DNA of 64,000 nucleotides, taken from Daphnia pulex. Taxonomy: Eukaryota > Arthropoda > Branchiopoda > Diplostraca > Daphniidae. How positions within the stretch are numbered: position 1 is the first letter of the stretch; each line of letters starts with the position of its first letter. The notes under the pieces are model-generated. The model searched no databases and was not told the origin of the DNA. It saw only the letters and a list, made by a program, of their open reading frames with translations. The translations under genes and the position numbers were made by a program. The stretch is taken from contig NC_060022.1 of the NCBI RefSeq assembly GCF_021134715.1, forward strand, positions 3,167,001 to 3,231,000, written 5' to 3'. Positions 53,961-64,000 of the stretch are shown here, piece after piece.

Positions 53961-55814
53961 CTTCTCTCCTAGCATCATCTCTCAGCGTGTGGTTTTAAGA
54001 AGGGGCTAAAAGAAAAGGAGCAGAGAAAACGGTGGGATTTGAATTCTGATTTCTATTTGTCAAAATCCTTTTGCCATTGGGAATCTATGCTGGAGAAGCT
54101 AATACGAAAGAGATCAACCGTCGAATCAAAGTATTCTGTATATAGAAAAGGAATAAGCAGCAGCCCAGTATTATTCCAGCAAAGTCAATATCTTTGCACA
54201 ACACATGGGAGAAAGAGGGTCGCTCTTTTCGCATCAGCTCCTCTAAGATTCTTTGACACTTTTCGTCTTATTTTTTTTCTTTCTATCGAAGTAGATAGGT
54301 CTATATAAAGAAAACTTGAGCTTAACTCGGCCGGAAATGATCGTGCGCTCCTTTGGCGCGCGCTTTCGCCTTCAATACAAACAACTTCCGCTTCCCCGAC
54401 AACTACACAGCAGCCGTCTAATATACACACATCCGTATAATACATATTAAAGTGCCGCGCTCTCTTATGTATATGTACATAGACACACTTTAAAGCTTCG
54501 CTGATATATTAGACGCTCAACTGTGTACTACAGCTATCGTGATGTACATTTGCACTGTGTTCCCGTCGGAATGGCGGCAGCAGCATCTCACCCAAGTCGA
54601 TTGAAAAAAATATGTATGATTGCCATCCATCCATCTAACCTTCTTACATGGGGACGCGGAGATCGGCAACATGTGAGCAACGGCAGTGAGCACAGTACTC
54701 TGCTGATGGATCAATATTGATACAGTCATATGTTGTATTATTATTCCGTTGATGTGTAGATGGAAGAAAAAAGGAGAGAGTGGCGTATATAAAACACGAT
54801 ATGATCCATCAACAGCAGCCGTATTATATGTATAGGACCCCGCACTCCGGCCTCAGCTACACTGTAAGTGTGTAGGGCTGCTGTTGACACTTATTGAATG
54901 GTGACTTTCACTATATACTCTACACTCTGGAGTCTATAGTGCCCAAGGCTCGGCTCCATCTTTACCGCCACCCGGCCACCCTTGTATTTGAATATTTCAT
55001 CACAGTCTATGTATACATAAGATTTCACCTTTTTTTTTTCCTTCTTTACCCCCTTGCCAGCGCTGCAGTCCTCCTCCTTTTCGAGTAGTATAGGATATTT
55101 GTTCGTGACGTTCGTGATTTTTTCTATCAATATTTGAAAGGGAAACAATCCTTGTGTATCCCCCCTCCTTTTTTTGAGCCTTTCACTCTCTCTTTCTGGA
55201 TGTGAGCTTTCGTCGAAGCGGAAGGAATATGTACACCGGACTTACCCAATGTAGACTGGACAGACACTTTAGCGATACACTTGACAAAATGGTCGCGGGT
55301 CTTCTCTGGTCCCTTCTTCTTCTTCTTTTTATTCCTTATCCGGTGTAACGTGTTGAACAGCTCAGCCGATTCATTCGAGTCAACAAACAAATAGCTCGCC
55401 CATGTACCTCATTCCTATACAAATTCAGAAAAGGTCACACGATCAACATCGGGGGTAGAAGTAACTCCACAAAAAGTTGTATAATTGCTCATGACATGCA
55501 TTTCTGTGTGTGTGTCGCAATTCGTATAAATGTGTGACGCAGCTAGGAAGGCATAATGTGAGTTAGGAACGGTGGACGCCGCCCAATTTTCTTTGCTGGC
55601 CACAAGTCAGAAACGCCAAAGCCATTAAAAGTGTCTATACGTTCGGCCGATAGTTTTATACACACGCAGCAAGTGCTGTGGCGTTTGACGATTTATGGCG
55701 CCCAACACAAAAAGTCTAAAAGCCCATCGTCTTTTTCTCTTTGGTTTCTCAGGCCGGCCAGGCCGGCCCCCTTTTTATTATATTTCTTTCTTCTCCTTTT
55801 CGCCATATACACAG
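53961..55814. other. Intergenic, microsatellite-bearing DNA
   Basis: No gene recognised. The right end (about 55770-55814) is a long pyrimidine tract ending in ATACACAG, an excellent splice acceptor for the exon candidate that follows. Confidence 0.4.
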
Positions 55815-56053
55815 CTCTGAAAGTGTGCCGCACAGCACATGAGAATATCACTGTACACAATGGCGGAGGAAAAGGGAATTACAGCGCCAGTGGCAGCACC
55901 CTGCCTGGCACACAAATGGGTGGACAGTCTAGAAGAAGAGATTGGCTGGGCAGCAAGCTGCTGGGCGAAGGCGGCGGAAGAAGCAATTCCCTTGATATTC
56001 GCCCAGTCTCGTCATTACTTATTCTGTCCGCCGCCGCTTTTGTACACACATAA
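55815..56053 (+). CDS. Candidate terminal exon with GPI-signal-like C-terminus (parent gene unknown)
   Basis: After a strong pyrimidine tract and CACAG acceptor, a phase-1 frame encodes about 79 residues. They run LKVCRTAHENITVHNGGGKGN, then a Gly/Ser/Arg-rich stretch, then a hydrophobic end, SLDIRPVSSLLILSAAAFVHT, and a stop. NIT and NYS are possible N-glycosylation sites. The layout suggests the stem and anchor signal of a secreted protein. MMP exon 11 (ends 47182, phase 1) could join it, giving a third C-terminus, but the distance is 8.6 kb and nothing proves the link. A second frame on the same strand (55839-56069) is also open, so the coding call is weak. Confidence 0.35.
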
Positions 56054-59000
56054 GCTTTTACTTGTATAACAAGACGGACACGAGTGAATTCAATTAGAAG
56101 GAAAAGATCCTCCTCCTCCTTCTCCTCCTGCTGCCCAGCTCTCCTTCGTATGTGTACAGCAGCTCTATATGTCTACGTGGGCCAGCCGGAGAGAGGCCCC
56201 CGTTTTCCATTATATCATTGAAAGTGAGGAATACATTACATGGTCTTGTAACGACATAAATGCGTAAATAAATAGGGGTCTATAGTAGCGCGCACACACG
56301 CGCTGGCTCGGCTCGGCTCTTGTTGGTCGCGTATAATGTGAACGCAATCCATCTGTGCTGCCAACTTATTCCCTTTTCTTCCATCCTTATTTTCCTTTTA
56401 TTCTTTATCACCGTGTGTCCTCTCCCCCCTCTCACTCCCCTTTTAATACCACACACCTATCCCTCCCTATAGATAACCAACTGGTAAGTTGGCTGCTGTT
56501 GACCCGAACTTCGTTTTTTTCTCTCCTTTGACAGTAGTGACCAGGATGGTGGAGTCTGTGTGCTGTGTTCACCCATATGTTGTTTTTATGTAGCGTGAGG
56601 TTTGGATCATCATTATATAAGATCCCCCTCCCCTTCTTTTTTATTTATCCCCCCCTGTACAACGTTCAACGCATAATGGCTGATTCATCAGCTGTGATAA
56701 TCCCACTGGTTAATATTGCTCCGCCCCCCATCCGCACACACACGGAATATCTGGTCGCTGTGATGCGGTTTGTTGTCTGCGTGTAATAATTAGACCGATT
56801 CCTTTATAAATCCCCGCGATTTTGCGGGGGGACACAGTTTCCCCCAGCAGCTTCTCTTCTAACATGTTATTACGTCATTACACACACACACAAAGATGCG
56901 CCGTCTGTTGACCGGAAATGAAATAAAAAAGGGCCAAATTCAAAAGTTGATTGCAATTCACTCTTGTCTGACTCTTGTATTAATGTATTATACTCGGTCC
57001 GTGTACATGAGGAAACCTTTTTTTAAAAATTTAAACATTCTCCGAAAAGTGAGAACAAAGTTTCTATCCTACTTTTCACCCCTTTTTCTTATTTCGTCAA
57101 GTTTTTCAACGTGGGCGTAATAGACGTTGACGCATAAAAACGAGAGACGTCTAATAAAAATGTTTCATCTTTCTTTCCGAGAAAACTTAACCCCCCACCC
57201 AACCCAAAAAGAAAAAAGTCTAAGACGTGCGAGTGGGGAAGAGAGCGCTGCTGGCAGTTTTTTGGCTACTACTTTTGCTCTGTGTCTAACCGGGTTGATT
57301 GACTCGTTTTACTTTGACTAGTTTAACACAGCGCTAGCTGCCAGTGTTGTACTATAGAGCCGCGCTATATACACAGGAGAGACATGACGGCGAACGTTTT
57401 TGGCTTTTTCTCCTCCCGAGAAAGTTCACTTTGACAAGTCTTGTTATAGACGCGGATGCAGCAGACTAGACTATAGACTCTCTCTCTCTCGCGGGTGGGG
57501 GGACGACGTCTGATTATGCAAATTGTTTCTTATACGCAAAGAGATCCAAACTTTTTTATTTTTCAACCCCCACCCGTTTTATGTGTTCCTCCTCACTGGC
57601 GGGTGGGGGCTATAGAGTGACGCGCGTAGAGATGGGAATGCGATGATGGCCGTGTAGAAGAAAGAAGAAGAACTCGCCAGTAGGCTTAATCAAGTCACAT
57701 TCGTCACGAGTAAAGCCCCCCGCTTCTACACCCCTGCTTTTGATTTCTCTCGTTACACGTTCAGTTCAGGCCAGCAGCCGCGCACCCTTTTTTCCGATTT
57801 TAAATATTCCGTCCGCGCCAGCGCGCGTGATTTAAAACGGCGATTCAATCATTCAAATGCACACAACACACACTAAAAGAAGGGGGGTGGGTTGGGGGGG
57901 AACTTTGTACATGTAGACAGGGGGCCAGTGTGATGTCATGATTGGCTGCAAAGTCAAGCCCAGCAGTGGGGCTGTCTGCTGCTGTGTAGTAATATAAGGA
58001 CATTGCTGTAAACTGCGGTGCCATCTCCGCAATTTTTATTGTATCTCTTTTTCTGCTCTATGAATAGAATGTTCAATCAGATGCTAATACGAAAGCCGAG
58101 ACGAGAGCTATAGGCGCGATGCTGGATATTACCTCGGCCCATAGCATTTAGTAGAGGGGTAGGGAGAAAGAACTAGCCCGGCTCAGGATCGATCCTCCTT
58201 ATAAGGAAAGAATAAAAGAATCAAATAAAAAAGGGGGGACCGTTCACGTGCATCCCTTTTTTTTTTTGTTGGCTACCACCACCGATGGTGTACGATACTT
58301 GAATTTACGTGGAATTGTCAATCTGCATGTGAAAGGACATCAATTCTTATTTGACATGTTTCGCTTTTTTTGTTCAAAGCCAAAGTCAAAATGTTGGCTG
58401 CGGGCTGCGTGTGTATAGAGAGAAAAAGAATTGCGGGTACACATCACATAGCAGCGGGATAAGGGGCGAACGTCTTCATGTCACGGAATGGACGGGCGGT
58501 GGGGAAATTGCATCTCGAAGAAGAAAACAAGAAAAAGGCAAGAAAATAAGAAGCAAAAGAAAAGAGAATTGTGAATTTGAAATGTTGGCCAAATAAAAAC
58601 GTCGCTCGCGCTTGGTTGCCGCAGCAGCTCTCGAATTCGATAGATGACGCATTCCTTCTCATCGCCAAAGTTATCGCCGAAATTGAAAGGGCGCGGCCGA
58701 GTTGATGGGACGACGAGCCGAGCGGAAACAAACGAGATGACAAAAAAAGAAATCAATGTGTGAATAATAAAAAGAAGAAGAAGAAGGAGAGAAGGGTGAA
58801 AGAACATCCAATTATATTGGACTGCTCTATTGGTTTCGACAGGCGTTCAAAACCATTTGATTCCCACTTTGATTCGGAATTCATCCTTAGCTATAGATAT
58901 ATAAAATGCCAGTCATCCGCGAGAGTCTTTTTCTTCGTCTCTTCAAAGGGACCAGCAGCAGGAAAATGGTCTTGATGCCATTTCTTAAGAGTTTCTTTTC

Positions 59001-60364
59001 TCTCTCCTTTTATTTCTTTTCCGCACACACACACGCACAGCCCGGCCACTTTTTTTTTATTTATTTTCCTCTGCGTCTTATCTATAAATATAAATCCATT
59101 TCCATTGTGGATTTCTATATACTATAATCTGTAACGCTTGAAATGCGATGCCAATCAACTTTAAATCACATCGACGTCGTCGACGTTGTCTCGATTGGAG
59201 AGTTGAGGGTCGCCCCGTCATGTATATATATATTAGTTTCTTCCTCCGTCAGCATCGCGAGAAACGGGCGAACCTTCGATCCTAATTGGATGACATATCG
59301 AGTTGCGCGCCTTTTTGTTTTTCTGCTGCTGCGTCGCAAACAAAACACGGCCGACAGACAAACAAGTTGTCAATCTGGCGAGAGATGCTCTGTGTGTGCT
59401 GTATAGCTACTGCTGATGCGAGTATCGTGTATGTGTCGTCCTTGACTACCCCTACCGTGCCCAGCCGGAGAATCCTGTATCGTTATAATAAACCAGCGCA
59501 GCTAGGGCCGAAATACAATCTGTCAACGGGAGAATTTTAGCTCATCAAAAACTGCTGCGCCAAGATGTCGAGAGAAAAAAACGAAATAAAATCAATAGAG
59601 GAAGAGGAGAGCCGACCTGCTGATGTGATTAGGTGGCAACAAAAAGGACCACACCCTCGTCCTTATTTAAAGTCTCACCGTTATTATTACATAGAAAAGC
59701 CTCCGCTTGTTTAACAGAGTGTGCTGTACTATACTACAGACGTGTACACGTAGTAGTATTTACAGTACGAAGCATCTTTTCTATAAATTGAATAATTGAA
59801 TTAGTTTCAACGCTCAAGTGGACTATGTGTGTGCTGTGACGTATACATACCTCCATCCATCCATCCGGCCTTTATATTTATACCAGTTTGGCTCTTTTGC
59901 CACTCCGGCAGCTCTCTGTGCTCGGCGGCGGCCAGGCGCGCGCTTGTTTGACGCACCGAATAACAGCATTCAGCACGGGCCGGCAATAACAGGCGAAATG
60001 ATATAAAGTCAAGCGAAAAAGACGAACGTTGACGTTTCCGCCGTACTGATTTTTCGACCGGACGTGATTTCATCACAATTCAACCAGTCGTCAGTATTAC
60101 CTTAGATAGCAGGATGGGGGGGCCTAATTAAATAGAGTCGCATCTCTCTCCTGGATTATTTGTGATAGACTTTGTGACATGTACCGCGAGTACGTTGATG
60201 GGTAAAAGGGGGAGGGGAAAAAAAAGCTGGGCCGCATTTTCTTTTTTCAATTGCGCAACTTTCATTAGACTAAGAGGATTGCGGGTATAAGAAGGAAGGA
60301 ACCTTTTGCCTTTGTATATGTGACACCCAACCAAGCGACAAAAGTGACTTCAAACGGTGGGTGA
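56054..60364. other. Microsatellite-rich intergenic DNA
   Basis: The stretch holds (CT)n, (CA)n, poly-C, (GAA)n and poly-T tracts. The ORFs are short and compositionally biased. An 11-nt segment at 56473-56483 between a strong acceptor (CCCTCCCTATAG) and GTAAGT could be a micro-exon. Otherwise no gene was recognised. Confidence 0.4.
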
Positions 60365-63300
60365 ATTTAATATCCCATCTGTGCGTGTCTTAATAATAAT
60401 AGCTCAATGTCTTTACACACACCGATGATGCGTGCTGGGCGGGTGTGTGTGTATCGCAGGGGAAAAGGCGGGCCGATACCCTCACGCGTTGAGTTGCCAA
60501 CAGGTTTTGCACTTAGTGGGTCTATAGAATCGACTTTTTCTATAACGAACTTTATTCGGCATGATACGAATTGCACAGGCGAGTTAATGTTAGTTACAGT
60601 TTACTTTGTTATTGAGGAGTTACCAAGCTTAAAGAAATTCGTTGAACACTATCGGTCTGAATTCATGGACAACTAATATATTCTGGGTTTAATTTAAGTT
60701 TAAGTCACGATAGGCTCGTAATTCGATCTGGAACGAAAGTATTTAGACTCCGAAGTACTTTTTTCAACATCATATGCTGCGTACTTCTTTAAGGACAAGG
60801 ATTCTAAAAATCTCGCAGATTCGAGTCGAGTACTCAGTAACACAATGGGCTTGTGAATATCAACTGTTTACCCATCGAAGTCGGTTGACATAATCGATCT
60901 TCACTAATTGATTTAAAAATAGATAACGCATTGTGTACAAGTATTTTGCCCAACGGCAATCGACACGCAGAGGTAAATTAGTTCATGTTCATTTTATAGT
61001 TTTCGTTATTTTAGCTATAAAAGAAACATTTCGAAAACGCGAATAGCCTACGTTTTCAAAATTTCATTCTCTTCTCTATTTCTCGTAGCAATCCACGGTG
61101 CTTTGATATGTGTCGCTTCCCAATGTGAAAATGTGGCAAAGTAGAAAATGTTGCAAATCAATGTTTTTATAAAGTTTGGCACCTTAAATTGTGCGTGTCT
61201 TGATATTGGCTCAATCTCTTTACACACAGACCTGCACAGACGATGCGTGCTGGGCGTGTGTGCGTGTTTATCCAAGCTCCCGCAGGTGAAGAGGTGGGCC
61301 GATATCCTCACGGCGAGTTGCCAACAGGTTTTGCACTTGCCAGCCTACAGAATTGGTGTTTCTCTCCAATGAACTTCATTTGACTTGATACAGAATGCAT
61401 GGGCGGGTGATTATTAGTTGCGTGTTATTCATTACTCGAGGGATATCAGTGCTGTAAATAGGGCGATGAACACTACCAGTCTAGAGTAATGCTCAGCTGT
61501 CATAAATTCTAAAGTTCCGTTGGTTTGATTTAGTTTGAATTTCCGCGATTCTGATTGGTAGATCAATCCCATCATATCTTGGGTTAATGTCTTCCACAGG
61601 AGGATCAATTCTCATGGGGGATGGAAATTCGGAATTTCCCTAGACTCAAGATCAGCACTCAATGACACAACGGGCTTGTGAATATCAATTGTATATCAAC
61701 TTCGCATTGCTCTGCAAAGTCAATCTTCACTAATTGTTCGTTAGAAAATTACAAATCTTGTACTCATACGTTGCAATACGTCATTCGACGCGCAAAGGGC
61801 AAATTTTTAATGCTCACATCATAGTTTTCGCCACTTAAATTTACATGAATGGCTACAAAAGTGAAAACTTTTCTAAAACCACCATTATACGTTTTCGAAA
61901 TTACATTCTCTGCTTTTCCCTCGAGGCATTCCGCATTGCTTTATTGCGGGTCGCTTCGAATCTGGAAATTCTGCAGGCCAGCTAAGTGCCAAATCGGTTG
62001 GCAACTCACCGTATATGAGGATATCGGCCGCCCTTTCCCCCTCCGGGCGCTTGAATAAATGTTGATGATACACACACACGCAATGGAATCTTTTCAAGTA
62101 CAGATAGACATAATGTTATGTTATTTATATCCCAGATAGGTCTTTTAAACATTTTAGCACAGGATTATTGCCTTTTTTGCGGTACATCAACGAACAGCAG
62201 CTAGTGGCTTTAGGAAACGGGTGACTTTGCGTGTAAGATGCTCTGTGTTATTAGGTAGTATGAGTATAGGACATGTACAGAAAATCAGCTATTACAGGAT
62301 GTTGCAGTTTCAAATTAAACACATATATGTTACACAGCGAATCTGTGAATATCAACCGTTTCATCCATCAACAACAAATTAGTTCGCATAAACTCTATAA
62401 ATGAATGTAATGAGAATTAAAAATTGTGTACCAGTGCATTAATTCGCATCATTCAACTCGTAAAAGAAAAATTTTTAATGCTCGTTTCATCATTAAAAAG
62501 TTTAATTTACTTGAATTGCTGTCATCATAAAAGGGGGAACATTTTAAAGAAAACGCCAGTTTGTTTTCGAATGATCATTCTCTGCTTCCATCGTAGCATT
62601 CCGTAGTGCTTTCTTTATTGCTCGCTTCTAATGTGGAAAATGTGACATCGTGTAGAATTTCAAACCATTATAATGTAGGCAATAATCCTATGCTACAACG
62701 TTAAAAAAGACCTATAACATCTGTAGGTTACTTGAAAAGATTCCATTGCGTGTGTGCATCGCCAACATTTATTCAAGCGTCCGCAGAGGGAATAGGCGGG
62801 CCGATATCCTCACGGTGAGTTGCCAACAGGTTTTGCACTTAGCCGGCCTACAGAATTGGTGTTTATGTCCAATGAACATTATTTGACATCCTACAGAATG
62901 CACAGGCGGTTGATTATGAGTTACATATCATTCATCTTTAGAGGAGTAACGATGCTGTAGGTAGAGCGTGGAACACTACTCGTCTGGATTATGCGTGATG
63001 GTCAAATTCTGGTTTAATTTCAAATAATTTATTTGATTGTCTGCGAAGCAAATGAATCTTCAGCGTTATTGGTGGGCCTGAGTAGAAGCCTGATAGTGCC
63101 CACCGTACGCAGTGTGACGCTTGCTCGCACAATCAAATTCAGCAATTGTTACACTACGGGCTAGTGAATATCAACTGTTTACACCAAGAATTTAGACAGC
63201 ATTTTCGATCCTCATTAATAGATCGTCAAAAAACACAAATTGAGTCCGCATAAATTACAATACTTCATTCGACGCGCATAGGAAAAATTGATAATGCTCA

Positions 63301-63690
63301 TTTCGTTGTTTTCACTGGCGTAATTTCCTTGAATAGCTACCAAAGTTAAAACATTTGAAAGAAACCGCCAATTTGTTTTCGAAATTTCATTCCCTGCTTT
63401 TTCCCCCGCAGCAATCCTGCTACATTTGCGGCCGCTTCTAAAACGAAAATGTGGTAAGGTAGAACTGCAAATCAGCACTCATTACACTCATTACTCATTA
63501 CTATACAGTATAAAGTGAACACGTAACTGGGCTACCTTCTAACACAGAGCAGTCGTACACGGTAAGTCGCCCGTTTTCAAATGCCACTAGCCGCTGTTTG
63601 TTGCTGTACGTTTAAAAAAACAATAATCCTATGATAAAATGTGTAAAGACCTATAAAATCTGTACTTGTCTAGATCCCATCAAGTGGGCA
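60365..63690. repeat. Four-unit ~0.82-kb tandem array
   Basis: GCCAACAGGTTTTGCACTT occurs at 60496, 61320 and 62822 and, inverted, at about 62002. GTGAATATCAAY occurs at 60853, 61678, 62345 and 63164. CATTCTCTGCTT-like and GTGGAAAATGTG-like blocks also recur four times. Unit spacing is about 820 bp except for the third (about 670 bp). Reading frames differ between units, so no protein is implied. Confidence 0.85.
61960..62250 (-). repeat. Inverted segment inside the tandem array
   Basis: Read on the minus strand, this segment matches the plus strand of the next units. AACACAGAGCA...CCACTAGC matches 63541-63590. GGCAATAATCCT, AAGACCTAT and CTTGAAAAGATTCCATTGCG match 62676-62756. GGCCGATATCCTCA and GAGTTGCCAAC match 62800-62830. 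Units on both sides keep the plus orientation, so one piece of the third unit was flipped in place. Confidence 0.8.
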
Positions 63691-64000
63691 CTATTATTCA
63701 TTACATGGGCGTTCCTTTCATCGCCATGCGGAAAGTTTATTGATAATAATTTTGCTACGTATTTACGATTTGCTTATGGCACATTCACTACACATCTTGA
63801 CAAGTATTATCGATTTATATTCTGGATACTTTACCCAGTCGTTAATGAAAATATCTTGATTTAAAGTTAAGTATAATTAACAATGCAAACCTCGATGTTT
63901 TCACTCTACACCTTACTTAATATCGTAATGGGAGAAGTGGATCTAACAGATATGGTCTTTGGTTGTATCCTGTTCTCTTCAGAGAATATTATCACAGTGA
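63691..64000. other. A/T-rich DNA at the window edge
   Basis: Just beyond the last array unit. A 77-codon plus frame (63631-63864) begins within the repeat and shows no domain. Nothing further was recognised. Confidence 0.4.

Noticed and set aside
57516-57523. Octamer ATGCAAAT (POU-type site), with others in MMP introns
   Set aside because: About two such octamers are expected by chance on both strands of 64 kb, so the count is not informative.
60407-60676. 89-codon frame in the right-hand array
   Set aside because: The frame is not kept in the other three repeat units, so it is a by-product of the repeat.

Overview
The window looks like nuclear DNA of a small, intron-dense crustacean, most likely Daphnia or a close relative. 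Introns are short and GT-AG, mostly about 60-100 bp. Genes lie close together on both strands. There are tandem trypsin paralogues, a multi-exon matrix metalloproteinase, intron-containing tRNA-Ile(UAU) genes and microsatellite-rich flanks. The species call is inference; no marker gene fixes it.

Layout. 0-7.1 kb: the first coding exon of a glypican (minus, cut by the window edge), three tRNA-Ile(UAU) genes and a degenerate tRNA-Arg(CCU), around a ten-exon SLC18B1-type MFS transporter (minus). 7.7-10 kb: a pseudouridine-5'-phosphatase (PUDP/HDHD1) gene with three tandem, frame-compatible versions of its cap-domain exon, the most striking object here. 10.6-11.7 kb: an intronless gene of unknown function with an internal duplication. 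11.9-13.8 kb: a degenerate ~0.6-kb tandem repeat. 15-27.8 kb: microsatellite-dense DNA around a BTB/POZ zinc-finger transcription factor (22.1-24.0 kb). 27.8-39 kb: a duplicated block with two trypsins, a galactose-3-O-sulfotransferase on the opposite strand, gene fragments and copies of a ~1.3-kb non-coding repeat. 41-50 kb: a matrix metalloproteinase with two possible C-termini, secreted or GPI-anchored. 50-60 kb: mostly low-complexity DNA, another copy of the 1.3-kb repeat and one unassigned terminal-exon candidate. 60.4-63.7 kb: a four-unit ~0.82-kb tandem array with an internal inversion.

The genes do not form an operon or pathway. The glypican, metalloproteinase, sulfotransferase and trypsins all act outside the cell or in the secretory pathway; the PUDP, transporter and BTB-ZF genes act inside cells. 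Several GCTAGATGGC-like sites resembling the CTCF core lie mostly between genes and may be insulators. All exon joins were made by hand from splice consensus, reading phase and family conservation, with no transcript evidence.
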